Positions 50,100 to 59,046 of a DNA stretch of 64,000 nt are shown here, one piece after another. The stretch spans positions 1 through 64,000 of the forward strand of contig JAVEDU010000104.1 of assembly GCA_030840805.1 (NCBI GenBank), written 5' to 3'. Source of the DNA: Actinomycetota bacterium. GTDB taxonomy: Bacteria; Actinomycetota; Actinomycetes; Mycobacteriales; HKI-0501. Both the position numbers and the translations under genes were made by a program. Each line of letters opens with the position of its first letter. The stretch's first letter is position 1. A model generated the notes under the pieces. It searched no databases, was not told the DNA's origin, and saw only the letters and a program-made list of their open reading frames with translations.

Positions 50100-51164
50100 C
50101 TAGCCGCCGACCGGCGGGTGGCCGTCCAGGGCCGCCCGCAGCAGTGCCCGTAGGCCGTCGGCCGTGACCGGCGCCGGGTTGGCGTACGGGTCCGCCGTCG
50201 CCAGCTCCACCGCGCGGTCGACGTCGTCGTCGGTCAGGCCCAGCTCCCGCAGCGATCGGGGCGCGCCGAGGGTCCCGGCGAGCTCCCACAGGGCGAGCGC
50301 CGGATCGTCCGTACCGAGCGCCTCTCCCAGCACCGCGGCCGCCGCCGGGGCCGCCGGGGCGTTGTAGGCGAGCACATGGGGCAGCACGACGGTGTGGGTC
50401 CCGGCATGCGGCAGGTCGAAGGACCCGCCGAGCGTGTGACACAGCTTGTGGTGCAGGCCCATCGTCGTCGCGCCGAGACAGGTGCCGCACAGCCACGCGC
50501 CGTAGAGCGCCGCGGCCCGCGCCACCGGGTCCCCGGGGTCGTGGACCAGGGCCGGCAGGGCACCGGTCAGCGCCCGGACACCCTCGGCCGCCAGCAGCGA
50601 CACGACGGGCGAGGCGTCCGGCGCATACAGGGCCTCGACGGCGTGCGCGAGCGCGTTCATGCCGCTGGTGACGGACACGGCGACCGGGAGGGAGTCGGTG
50701 AGGTCGGGGTCGTAGACCACGGTCCGCGGGCGTACCCGCTCGTCCCGGCCGGTGCGCTTGCGCCCGTCCGCGGTCAGCCCCCAGACCGGGGTCATCTCCG
50801 ACCCCGCGTACGTCGTCGGCACCGCCACGAACGGCGGGCCGTCCAGGGCGACCGCCTTCGCCAGCCCGATCGCCGAGCCGCCGCCGATCGCGACGCAGCC
50901 GTCCGCCGCCAGGTCGCGGGCGGCCGCGCGGGCCCGGTCGGCGACGTCGGCGGGGACGTGCACGACCGCGTGCGGGTGGACGCCCACGGCCAGCTCTCCG
51001 AGGTCGGCCGCGAGGCGTTCCGCCGACTCGGCGTGTCCGGGGCTGGACAGGACGAGCACCCGGGAGAACCCGGCGCGGACGACCTCGTCGCGGACCGACT
51101 TCACCGCGCCCCGGCCGAACACCACCCGGGTCGGCAGCGGACCGAACGTGAACTCCTCCCTCAT
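50100..51164 (-). CDS. Maleylacetate reductase
   Basis: The 354-residue iron-alcohol-dehydrogenase-like enzyme reduces maleylacetate to 3-oxoadipate. It has AIGGGSAIGLAKAVAL, PTTYAGSEMTPVWGLT, MNALAHAVEALYAPD and GLHHKLCHTLGGSFDLPHAG, with the metal-type histidines. ATG 51164 shares a base with the stop of the dioxygenase (TGATG). With that enzyme it forms the lower hydroxyquinol route for aromatic breakdown. Confidence 0.9.
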   Translation of the reverse strand: MREEFTFGPLPTRVVFGRGAVKSVRDEVVRAGFSRVLVLSSPGHAESAERLAADLGELAVGVHPHAVVHVPADVADRARAAARDLAADGCVAIGGGSAIGLAKAVALDGPPFVAVPTTYAGSEMTPVWGLTADGRKRTGRDERVRPRTVVYDPDLTDSLPVAVSVTSGMNALAHAVEALYAPDASPVVSLLAAEGVRALTGALPALVHDPGDPVARAAALYGAWLCGTCLGATTMGLHHKLCHTLGGSFDLPHAGTHTVVLPHVLAYNAPAAPAAAAVLGEALGTDDPALALWELAGTLGAPRSLRELGLTDDDVDRAVELATADPYANPAPVTADGLRALLRAALDGHPPVGG

Positions 51165-52045
51165 CACCCCGCCTCCAGCACGAGGTCGACGTCGGCGTGC
51201 CGGAACGGGTTGACGACCCCGTACCGCTCCGCCGCCGCCGCGTCGTCGACCGGGGCGAACTCGCGCACCAGGCTCCGCTTCACCGCGAACACGGCATCGG
51301 CGTCCAGGTACGGGCTGCCGGCGACGAAGATGTGCGTGGTCACCGGCGTGTGGCCCTCGGCGGCGGCGATGAAGTGCACGTGCGCCGGGCGGTAGGGCCC
51401 ACGTCCGGTCCCGGCCAGCAGCGTGCCGACCGGGCCGTCGACCGGGATCGGGTAGTGCGCCGGGACGACGGTGCGGAACCAGAACCGTCCCTCGTCGTCG
51501 GTGGTGAACAGCCCCCGGCCGTTCCCGGGCGGCTGCACGCCGGGCTGCTGCACGTCGTAGAACCCGTCCTCGGTGGCCTGCCAGACGTCGACGGTCGCAC
51601 CCGTCAGCGGGGTGCCGTCCACGGATCGCACGTGCCCCGTGACGACGCACGACTCGCCGTGCCCCAGCTCGTCGATCGTGTCGCCGAGCTCCCGGCGCGG
51701 GGACTCGGTCAGGTGGAACGGTCCCAGCACCGTCGCCTCGGTGGCGCCCGCCGACGTGCGGTGGTTCAGGTTCTCCACCAGCGCGGAGACGCCGAGCACG
51801 TCGGACAGGAGCACGAACTCCTGCCGGGTCGCGTCGCACTTCTGCCCGGTGGCGGTGAGGAACGCGAGCGCCGCGTCCCACTCGGCGAGCGTCGGTTCGA
51901 GCTCTCGGACGGCGGCGTGGAGGTGGCGGGTCAGCACCGACAGGCACTCCCGCAGACGCGGGTCGGCCGTGCCCGCGAAGCTCGCCACCACCGCGTCGGT
52001 GACGGTGTCCTCGGTGATGTCCGCGGGCATCTCGTCGGTGGTCAT
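51164..52045 (-). CDS. Hydroxyquinol 1,2-dioxygenase (intradiol)
   Basis: The 293-residue enzyme cleaves hydroxyquinol to maleylacetate. The Fe(III) ligands are Tyr in DGFYDVQQP, Tyr in PAHYPIPVD and the two His in RPAHVHFIA. An N-terminal helical part (about residues 20-100) forms the dimer. Pairing with maleylacetate reductase favours hydroxyquinol over catechol. ATG 52045 follows GAGGGGA. The hydroxylase that would make hydroxyquinol is not in the window. Confidence 0.9.
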   Translation of the reverse strand: MTTDEMPADITEDTVTDAVVASFAGTADPRLRECLSVLTRHLHAAVRELEPTLAEWDAALAFLTATGQKCDATRQEFVLLSDVLGVSALVENLNHRTSAGATEATVLGPFHLTESPRRELGDTIDELGHGESCVVTGHVRSVDGTPLTGATVDVWQATEDGFYDVQQPGVQPPGNGRGLFTTDDEGRFWFRTVVPAHYPIPVDGPVGTLLAGTGRGPYRPAHVHFIAAAEGHTPVTTHIFVAGSPYLDADAVFAVKRSLVREFAPVDDAAAAERYGVVNPFRHADVDLVLEAG

Positions 52046-52127
52046 CCCGGGGGTCCCCTCTCGCACGCCGATCCGCTGCCGACACAGCATGCCCCGTCCG
52101 AGGGCGTACCGGGGGCTCGGCGTACCC

Positions 52128-52194
52128 CGCGTCGATCATGGGGCTTGCAACAGACACGCCGGCGTGTCGTGTTGCAAGGTCCATGATCAACGCG
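52128..52194. repeat. Family A intergenic palindrome, copy 4
   Basis: Arms CGCGTCGATCATGG...CTTGCAACA and TGTTGCAAG...CCATGATCAACGCG close on core GACACGCCGGCGTGTC. The extra base is in the right arm, opposite to copies 1 and 2, so this copy is inverted relative to them. It is 12 bp past the stop of the small minus-strand gene. Confidence 0.85.
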
Positions 52195-52205
52195 GAGTGG
52201 GGGGG

Positions 52206-52361
52206 TTAGGGCGGGTCGTCGGCGCCGCCGATCGCGTCGTCCACCGCGGTCTCCCCCGCGGTCCGGACGTTTCCGTGTTCGGGCGCCGCCGGCTCGGGCG
52301 TACCGTCCTCGCGCGGGTCGTCCGCGGTGTCGTGGGACCCGTCCCTCGGCTGTTCGCTCAT
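52206..52361 (-). CDS. Small acidic hypothetical protein (51 residues)
   Basis: The ORF MSEQPRDGSHDTADDPRED... is rich in Asp, Glu, Pro and Gly and is probably disordered. The case for it is the strong GGAGGA site five bases before ATG 52361. No family was recognised. Confidence 0.55.
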   Translation of the reverse strand: MSEQPRDGSHDTADDPREDGTPEPAAPEHGNVRTAGETAVDDAIGGADDPP

Positions 52362-52688
52362 CGGAGTCCTCCCTCGTCCGAGTGCTCCGCACGGGCCCCA
52401 CCAGTCTCCGCCGGTGGACCGGCCACCGAAACCCTTTAGCAATTGCATGAATGAACCGTTCAAGTATTTAGCATTAAGTTGTTAAGAACGCACCCGCTCG
52501 TCCTTTGGTGTCCTTCTCGCTCAGCCGTTCGGCCGTATTCCCGCGACGGAACAGAAAGGCCGCGACGAGGCGGATACGGTAATCCGCACGGTCACAGCAG
52601 ATGTGCGCCGGCTCGTTCACACCGCGTACATATTCGCACCTCTGGATACCTTCCACACGCGACTTGCAGTGGCTCGAGGGGGACTCCC
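52362..52688. other. Intergenic control region with an AT-rich block
   Basis: This gap lies between divergent genes. Bases 52432-52490 are unusually AT-rich for this genome and include TGAAC-C-GTTCA, a short inverted repeat at about 52455. It must hold promoters of the glycosyltransferase operon and the small minus gene. An Lsr2-like silencer could bind the AT-rich block. No gene was seen. Confidence 0.5.
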
Positions 52689-53444
52689 ATGAGCACGTTG
52701 TCCATCGTCATTCCTGCCCTCAACGAAGCGGTCAACCTGCCCCGCGTCATGGCATCGATCCCGCGGGACCGACTCGAACGGGAGGGTTGGCACGTCGACG
52801 TCCTGATCGTCGACAACGGTTCGACGGACGGCACCGGCCAGGTCGCCCTGGCGCTCGGCGCCCACGTGGTCCACGAACCGCGCCGCGGCTACGGCAACGC
52901 CTACCGGGCCGGGTTCACCGCCGCCACGGGTGACGTCATCGCCACCGGCGACGCGGACTGCACCTACCCGTTCGACGCGCTGCCCCGCCTGCTCCACTCG
53001 CTCACCGAGGACCAGGTCGAGTTCCTGACGACCAACCGTCTCGGCCACGAGAACCGCGCGGCGATGAAACGCTCGCACGCCGTCGGCAACCACGTCCTCA
53101 GCACGGTGAGCCGGGCGTTGTTCCGCAACGCGATCCGCGACTCCCAGTCCGGGATGTGGGTCTTCCGGCGGTACGTCTGGCATCAGCTGCGGGTGTTCTC
53201 GACGGGGATGTCCTTCTCGCAGGAGCTCAAGAACGCGGCGACGCTGGCCGGCTTCCGGTACGCCGAGGTGCCGATCGAGTACCGCGTCCGCGGCGGCGAG
53301 GTGAAGCTCCACGCCGTGCGTGCCGGGGCCGGAAACCTCGCGCAGCTCGTCGGCCACCGCTTCCGCCGGCCGATCGAACGGTGCGTGACCACGGTGATCG
53401 ACCTGCGCGAGCCCGCGACCGTTGCGCAGTCCGAAGAAGCCTGA
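52689..53444 (+). CDS. GT2 glycosyltransferase (polyprenyl-phosphate sugar transferase type)
   Basis: The 251-residue protein starts LSIVIPALNEAVNLPRVMAS and has IVDNGSTDGTGQVALALGA and the metal-binding ATGDADCTYPFDALPR, the pattern of dolichol-phosphate mannosyltransferase-like GT2 enzymes. A later RDSQSGMWVFRR fits the family. It has no C-terminal membrane segments. ATG 52689 follows GAGGGGGA. As the first gene of the cluster it may prepare a lipid-linked sugar. Confidence 0.88.
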   Translation: MSTLSIVIPALNEAVNLPRVMASIPRDRLEREGWHVDVLIVDNGSTDGTGQVALALGAHVVHEPRRGYGNAYRAGFTAATGDVIATGDADCTYPFDALPRLLHSLTEDQVEFLTTNRLGHENRAAMKRSHAVGNHVLSTVSRALFRNAIRDSQSGMWVFRRYVWHQLRVFSTGMSFSQELKNAATLAGFRYAEVPIEYRVRGGEVKLHAVRAGAGNLAQLVGHRFRRPIERCVTTVIDLREPATVAQSEEA

Positions 53445-53452
53445 GCCGGCGG

Positions 53453-54607
53453 ATGAGAATTCTGCTGATCTCGCATTTTTATCCTCCGCACATCGGAGGA
53501 ATCGAGACGGTTGTCCGGCAGCAGGCCGTCAGCCTCGGAAAATCGGGCCACGACGTCGCCGTGGTGGCATTCGCGGGAGACGGGGAACGCCCGGGATCGA
53601 CGGCGGAATCCGGGGTCACCGTGAGCCGGGTGCGGGCCTGGAATTGTCTCGAGCGCCGGTTCGGCATACCCCAGCCGCTGGGTGGCCTCTCGCTGTACAC
53701 GACGCTGCGGCGCCGAGTGGCGGGCGCCGACGTCGTACACCTGAACGATGTCTTCTACCTCGGCTCCTGGGCCGGGTTCCTGCTCGCCCGGCGCCACGCC
53801 AAGCGCATCGTGCTCACCCAGCACGTCGGCCTGGTGGAGCACCCGAGCCGGCTGGTCACGGCCGTGCAGCGCCTCGTCTACCGGACGGCCGGGCGGCGCA
53901 TCTTCGCGGGGGCCGACGCGATCGTCGTCTACAACGCGAACGTGGCCGCGTTCCTGCGCGAGCAGCGGGTCCCACCCGCCAAGGTGACCGAGCTGCGCAA
54001 CGGCGTCGACCTGACGCGGTTCCGCCCCGCCACCTCGGCCCCCGAGCGGCGGGACCTCCGCCGCCGGTACGGCCTCCCCGTGGACCGTCCGCTGGCGCTG
54101 TTCGTCGGGCGGATGGTCCCCAAGAAGGGGATCGCGGCGCTGTACGAGGCCCGGTCCGGCGCGTACGACCTGGTGCTCGTCGGCGGCGGCGAGGTCCCGG
54201 CCGCGTGGTACTCGACGCCGGGCGTGCACGTCCTGGGCGCGGTGCCGCACGAGGAACTGCCCGATCTCTACCGCCTCGCCGACGTCTTCGTCTTCCCGGC
54301 GGCCGGCGAGATCTTCACGCTGGCCGTGCAGGAGGCGATGGCCTCGGGGCTGCCGATCGTCACCACGAACGACGATGCCTACGCGGGATACGGACTGGAC
54401 ACCGAGCGCATCGCGCTGGTGCCGCCCCGGCCGGACGAGCTCCGCGCGGCGGTCGAGGACATCACCGCGGATCCCCGCCGGAGCGCGGAGATGGGCGCGT
54501 ACTCGCTCGCCCTCGCGCACGAGCGGTTCGACTGGGAGAAGAACATCGGCGCGATCGAGGACGTCTACGCCGGAGTGCTCGCCGCCGAGGGGGCTCCGGG
54601 ATGCTGA
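53453..54607 (+). CDS. GT4 glycosyltransferase
   Basis: The 384-residue GT-B enzyme has ISHFYPPHIGGIETVVRQQA at its start, ELRNGVDLTRFRPA between the domains, FVGRMVPKKGIAALYEA and the Glu-x7-Glu motif PAAGEIFTLAVQEAMASGLP that binds the sugar nucleotide. It starts eight bases after the preceding gene and overlaps the next by 7 bp. Confidence 0.9.
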   Translation: MRILLISHFYPPHIGGIETVVRQQAVSLGKSGHDVAVVAFAGDGERPGSTAESGVTVSRVRAWNCLERRFGIPQPLGGLSLYTTLRRRVAGADVVHLNDVFYLGSWAGFLLARRHAKRIVLTQHVGLVEHPSRLVTAVQRLVYRTAGRRIFAGADAIVVYNANVAAFLREQRVPPAKVTELRNGVDLTRFRPATSAPERRDLRRRYGLPVDRPLALFVGRMVPKKGIAALYEARSGAYDLVLVGGGEVPAAWYSTPGVHVLGAVPHEELPDLYRLADVFVFPAAGEIFTLAVQEAMASGLPIVTTNDDAYAGYGLDTERIALVPPRPDELRAAVEDITADPRRSAEMGAYSLALAHERFDWEKNIGAIEDVYAGVLAAEGAPGC

Positions 54608-55554
54608 CCGTCGTCGTCCTCACCTACGACAGCAGCCGCACCGTCGAGGCCTGCCTGGACTCGCTCGCCGCGCAGGACCCTCCTCCCGACGAGATCCTCG
54701 TCGTCGACGACGACTCCACCGACGACACCCTGACCCGGGTCGAGGCCGCGCGGCGGCGGCACGGGCTGCCCCTGCGCACCGTGCGCAACGGAGCACACAA
54801 CATCTCCCGCGGGCGGAACCTCGGTCTCGATGCCGCGACGGGCGACATCGTGGCGTTCCTGGACTCCGACGCGGTGGCGACGCCCGGCTGGGCCGCCGGC
54901 CTGCGGTCGGCGTTCGCGGCCGACCCCGACGTGGCCGTGGTCGGCGGCGCGGTGGAGGCCGTGCACGCGTCGGCGTTCGCCGAGGCGGTGGCACTGAACG
55001 ACGAGACCGTCCGCGACCTGTTCACCCGCGGGGAACTGCTCGTCAGCGGGTGCAACATGGCGCTGCGCCCGGACCTGCTCGGCGGCGAGCGGTTCGACCC
55101 GTCCTGGGTGCACGCCGAGGACGTCGAGTACGTCGACCGGATCGGCCGCACGCACCGGTGGGCGGTCACACCCGGGGCTCGGGTCCGGCACGAGAGCCGC
55201 GCCGACCCACGCGGGTACCTCCGCCAGATGTACCGGTACGGGCTGTGGAAGGTCCGGTACACGCTCACGACGGGGAAGGTGCGTCCCGTCGACTACGTCC
55301 CCACCCTCGTGTTCCTCGCCGCGCTGGTGCTCGCCCCCGCCACACCGTGGGCCCTGCTCGGGTACCCGGCCCTGGCCGTCGCCGAGACGGTGTTCGTGGC
55401 CGGGTACCGCCGGGCCCCGCCGCGACTGTGGGGCCGGATGCTGCTGGGCTGGCTGGTCAAGAACACCGGCTGGGGCGCCGGGGTGCTCGTCGGCCTCGCC
55501 GAGCGGGCGGCCCTCGCCCTGTCCGTCCGGCGCCGCCCCGCCTGGGCGCGCTGA
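54601..55554 (+). CDS. GT2 glycosyltransferase with C-terminal membrane segments
   Basis: The 317-residue protein has VVLTYDSSRTVEACLDSLAA, ILVVDDDSTDDTLTRVEAAR and the metal site FLDSDAVATPGW, then HAEDVEYVDRIG, a likely catalytic Asp region. Residues from about 235 form two or three membrane helices (VPTLVFLAALVLAPATPWAL). It overlaps neighbours on both sides, so it is part of one translationally coupled operon. Confidence 0.88.
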   Translation: MLTVVVLTYDSSRTVEACLDSLAAQDPPPDEILVVDDDSTDDTLTRVEAARRRHGLPLRTVRNGAHNISRGRNLGLDAATGDIVAFLDSDAVATPGWAAGLRSAFAADPDVAVVGGAVEAVHASAFAEAVALNDETVRDLFTRGELLVSGCNMALRPDLLGGERFDPSWVHAEDVEYVDRIGRTHRWAVTPGARVRHESRADPRGYLRQMYRYGLWKVRYTLTTGKVRPVDYVPTLVFLAALVLAPATPWALLGYPALAVAETVFVAGYRRAPPRLWGRMLLGWLVKNTGWGAGVLVGLAERAALALSVRRRPAWAR

Positions 55555-56663
55555 TGGAGATCCTCCAGATCGCCGGTCGGTACCCGCCCTACCTCGGCGG
55601 GGAGGAGGCGGTCGTCGAGACGCTCGCGACCCGGCAGGCCGGCGACCACGCGGTCACCGTGTACACCTCGACGCTGGGCGCGGCAGGCGTGCCGCGGCGG
55701 GAGGCACCGCGTCCCGGCCTGCGCGTCGTCCGGCTCCGCGCCCTGCGGATCGCGAACACCCCGGTGATGCCGGGTCTGCTCGTGCGGCTGCTCCGGCACG
55801 CCCCGCGGCCGGACCTGCTCCACGTCCACACCGGCGTGGCGTTCGTCCCCGAGGTCGTCGCGATCGCCGCCCGGCTGCGCGGCCTGCGGTACGTGGCCCA
55901 TCAGCACCTCATGGTCCGGCCGTCGAGCCGGGCCGGAACCGTGCTGCTCCCGCTGTACCACCGGCTGCTGTACGGGCCCTTCCTGCGCCGCGCCGATCGC
56001 GTCGTCTGCCTGACCGCGGCGATGCGCACCGAGCTCGTCGCGGCGTACGACCTCGACCCGGCCCGCGTCGTCGTGATCGGGAACGGCGTCGACACCGACC
56101 GGTTCCGGCCCGGGCCGGAACCGCGCCGTCCCGCCGAGCTGCTGTTCGTGGGCCGGCTGAGCGCGCAGAAGAACGTCGACGCGCTGCTGGAGGCCGCCGC
56201 GCTGCTCCGGGCCCGCGGCCGGAGGTTCGGGGTCCGGATCGTCGGCGACGGGGAGGAGGCCGCCCGGCTCGAGCGGAAGGCGGCGTGGCTGGGACTCGAC
56301 GAGGTCGTCTTCGACGGGCGGCGCGGGCCCGGGGAGGTGGCCGGCGACTACGCCCGCGCGACGGCCGTCGTCATGCCGTCCACGCACGAGGGCATGCCGC
56401 TCGTCCTGCTGGAGGCGATGGCCTCCGGCGCTCCGGTCGTCACGTCCGGGCTGCCCGAGCTCGCCGAGGTGGGGGCCGACGCGGTCCTCGCGGTCGACCC
56501 GCTCACCGCGGTGACGCTGGCCGACGCGCTCGACCGGGTGCTCGGCGACCCCGCGCTGCGCGACCGACTCTCCGCGCGGGCCGTCGTCCGCGCCCGCGCG
56601 TACGCGTGGTGGACGGTGGTCGAGCGGATCGACAAGCTGTACGCGGAGGTGCTCGCCTCGTGA
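55554..56663 (+). CDS. GT4 glycosyltransferase
   Basis: The 369-residue GT-B enzyme has IAGRYPPYLGGEEAVVETLA, LLHVHTGVAFVPEVVAIAAR, VIGNGVDTDRFRPG, LFVGRLSAQKNVDALLEAA and the nucleotide-sugar motif PSTHEGMPLVLLEAMASGAP. ATG 55554 shares a base with the previous stop (TGATG). The donor sugar is unknown. Confidence 0.9.
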   Translation: MEILQIAGRYPPYLGGEEAVVETLATRQAGDHAVTVYTSTLGAAGVPRREAPRPGLRVVRLRALRIANTPVMPGLLVRLLRHAPRPDLLHVHTGVAFVPEVVAIAARLRGLRYVAHQHLMVRPSSRAGTVLLPLYHRLLYGPFLRRADRVVCLTAAMRTELVAAYDLDPARVVVIGNGVDTDRFRPGPEPRRPAELLFVGRLSAQKNVDALLEAAALLRARGRRFGVRIVGDGEEAARLERKAAWLGLDEVVFDGRRGPGEVAGDYARATAVVMPSTHEGMPLVLLEAMASGAPVVTSGLPELAEVGADAVLAVDPLTAVTLADALDRVLGDPALRDRLSARAVVRARAYAWWTVVERIDKLYAEVLAS

Positions 56664-59032
56664 CGGTGCTCCGTTCCCGCGAGCTCCCCACCGCGGTCGC
56701 GGACACCGACGGGGGGCTCACCCCGGCGCGGCCGGGTGCGCTCGGACCCTGGTTCCCGGCCTCGCTCCTGGCACTGGCGGCGGCCAACCTGGCCGTGACC
56801 GTCGGGCCGGCGAGTCCGGTCCGGGCAGTGGTCGTCCTGCCCGTGCTGCTCGTGTTGCCGGGACACCTGGCGATGCGCGCGGCGGGATTCCGCCGGCCCG
56901 CGGGATGGGACGCGCTGCTGCACACCGTGGCGCTCAGCCTGCTGATCCTGATCGCCACGAGCTTCGTCCTCGCCGTGCGGCCGGGCGGCGGCGGGCTGAC
57001 GGCGGCCGGCGGGCAGTGGGGCTTCGACGCGGTCGTCCTCCTGCTGCTGTGCGCGGCGGTACACCGGGACCGGCGGGCCGGGGTGGCCCTCCTGCCCCGG
57101 GCACCCGACCGCACCGTCTCACCCCTCCGCACCGTGCCGCTCGCGGTCCTGGCCGGCGCCGTGACGGCGGCCGTCGCGGTGGGTCTCGCCGTCGCCGGGG
57201 CGCTGCGGCTCAACGAGGGCGGGGGACCCGGGCCGACCGAGGCCGCGTTCGCCGTGGCCGCCGCCGCCCTCGCGGTCACCACGCTGGGCGCCCCCGGGCA
57301 TCCCCGGAACCCGGCCACCGAACAGGTCGTCGCGACGACCGTGTACCTGCTCGCGGCCACCGTGCTGCTCGCGACCTCGCTGCGCGGGGCGGGGGTCACG
57401 GGCCACGACATCAAGGTGGAGTACCGGGTGCTGGCGGACACGCTCGAGCGCGGCGCCTGGCGGCCCGGCGGTCTCTTCGCGGCGTACAACTCCTGCCTGA
57501 GCATCACCACCCTGCCGGCGTTCCTCAGCCGGGTGCTCGGCATCGCCCCGCTCGACGTGTTCCGGGTCGTGTTCCAGCTGGTCTTCGCGGTCGTGCCGGT
57601 GGCGGTGTACCTCATCGCGCGGCGCGTCCTCCCGGTCGGGGGCGCCGCGCTGGCGGCCGGGCTGTTCATCGCCTTCCCGACCTTCGTCAACGACATGTCG
57701 ATGCTGAACCGGCAGGAGATCGGCCTCGTCTTCCTCGCCGTGGCCACGCTGACCGTGCTCGACACCCGCGACTCGCGCCGGGCCCGCCGCGCGATCCTCG
57801 TCGCGATGGTCGCCGGGCTGACGGTCTCGCACTACTCCAGCGCGTATCTCGCCGCCGGGACGCTGGCGATCGCCTGCGCCCTCCTCGCCCTGCGCCGGAT
57901 GACCTGGCGGTGGCACACCAAGCCGATCACCGGGACGGCCACCAGCGTGCTGTCCCTGCCCGTGGTCGCACTGGCGATCGCGCTGCCGTTGCTGTGGGGG
58001 GCGACCACCGGCTCGGGCGGCGGCCTGATCGGCACGGTGTCCGACACGCTCGCCGCGGTACAGGCGCGCGCGTCGGCGTCCTCCGATGCCGTCGGGTACT
58101 GGGTCTTCTCCCCTCGTCCGCCCCGGCCGACGGATCGGCAGGCGCTGCGGGAGTACACCCTGACCTCGGGCGACCGGCCGTCCTCCGCGACGCTGGACGC
58201 GCTGCAACGGACCTGTCCGACGCACCTGGTCCCCGCGGACACCCTGCCGGGGACGGCCGCGGGCCGCGCACTGGACCGCGCCGGGATCGCGCCGGAGACG
58301 GTGAACACCTGGTCGCGGCGCGGGACCGTCCTGCTGTTCGAGGTCGGCGGCGCCCTGGCCGCGCTGTCCGCCTGGGTACGCAGCCGCCTGTCGCGGGGGC
58401 CCGACGGCGTCCTCGGCGCGCTGGCCGTCAGCGCCACCGCGGTCCTCACCGCGACCGTGCTCCTGCCCCAGCTCTCGCTCAGCTACGGCCTGCTGCGCGT
58501 CTACCAGCAGGCGCTCCTCGTGCTCGCGCCGGTGATCGTCCTCGGCCTCGTGACGGCGCTCCAGGCGATCGGGCGGGCGGGCCGGGTCCTCTCGACCGTC
58601 CTGGTCACCGGCACCCTGGTGATCACCTCGGGCCTGCTCCCCCAGCTGATCGGCGGGTACCCGCCGCAGCTCGACCTCAACAACGCGGGCCCGTACTACC
58701 GCGCGTACTACGCCTCCGCGGCGGATCTGGCGACCGCCCGGTGGGTGCGCGAGCACCTGCCCGCGGACGTCTCGATCTCGGCCGACTCCGCGGCGACCGC
58801 GACCCTGCGCAGCACGACCGGGACGTACCCGCTGGAGGGGGTCGCCCCGGGCACGGTGCCCGCCGACGTGCACCTCGTGCTCACCGTCCGGCCCGGCGGG
58901 CGGACGGCGGAGGCCGTCGCGGTCTCCGGCGACCGGATCCTCGTCTACACGTTCCCGTCGGCCTGTGTGACCCGTGGCCGACCCCTGCTCCACTCGTCCG
59001 CCGGCCACCGGGTCTACGGGCCGTCGGCATGA
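56660..59032 (+). CDS. Large polytopic membrane protein (DUF2206/GT-C-like)
   Basis: The 790-residue protein has about 14 membrane segments and a soluble C-terminal region from about 680. Between helices is GHDIKVEYRVLADTLERGAW, an acidic loop with YNSCLSITTLPAFL, and NDMSMLNRQEIGLVFLAVAT. This looks like the archaeal and actinobacterial DUF2206/GT-C-like membrane proteins that may transfer sugars from lipid carriers. It could equally be a polymerase. GTG 56660 overlaps the previous stop as GTGA. Confidence 0.75.
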   Translation: MTVLRSRELPTAVADTDGGLTPARPGALGPWFPASLLALAAANLAVTVGPASPVRAVVVLPVLLVLPGHLAMRAAGFRRPAGWDALLHTVALSLLILIATSFVLAVRPGGGGLTAAGGQWGFDAVVLLLLCAAVHRDRRAGVALLPRAPDRTVSPLRTVPLAVLAGAVTAAVAVGLAVAGALRLNEGGGPGPTEAAFAVAAAALAVTTLGAPGHPRNPATEQVVATTVYLLAATVLLATSLRGAGVTGHDIKVEYRVLADTLERGAWRPGGLFAAYNSCLSITTLPAFLSRVLGIAPLDVFRVVFQLVFAVVPVAVYLIARRVLPVGGAALAAGLFIAFPTFVNDMSMLNRQEIGLVFLAVATLTVLDTRDSRRARRAILVAMVAGLTVSHYSSAYLAAGTLAIACALLALRRMTWRWHTKPITGTATSVLSLPVVALAIALPLLWGATTGSGGGLIGTVSDTLAAVQARASASSDAVGYWVFSPRPPRPTDRQALREYTLTSGDRPSSATLDALQRTCPTHLVPADTLPGTAAGRALDRAGIAPETVNTWSRRGTVLLFEVGGALAALSAWVRSRLSRGPDGVLGALAVSATAVLTATVLLPQLSLSYGLLRVYQQALLVLAPVIVLGLVTALQAIGRAGRVLSTVLVTGTLVITSGLLPQLIGGYPPQLDLNNAGPYYRAYYASAADLATARWVREHLPADVSISADSAATATLRSTTGTYPLEGVAPGTVPADVHLVLTVRPGGRTAEAVAVSGDRILVYTFPSACVTRGRPLLHSSAGHRVYGPSA

Positions 59033-59046
59033 ACCGGGGAGCTCCG

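Noticed and set aside
52474-52656. 60-residue minus-strand ORF before the glycosyltransferase operon
   Set aside because: No ribosome-binding site and no coding pattern; it covers the likely promoter.
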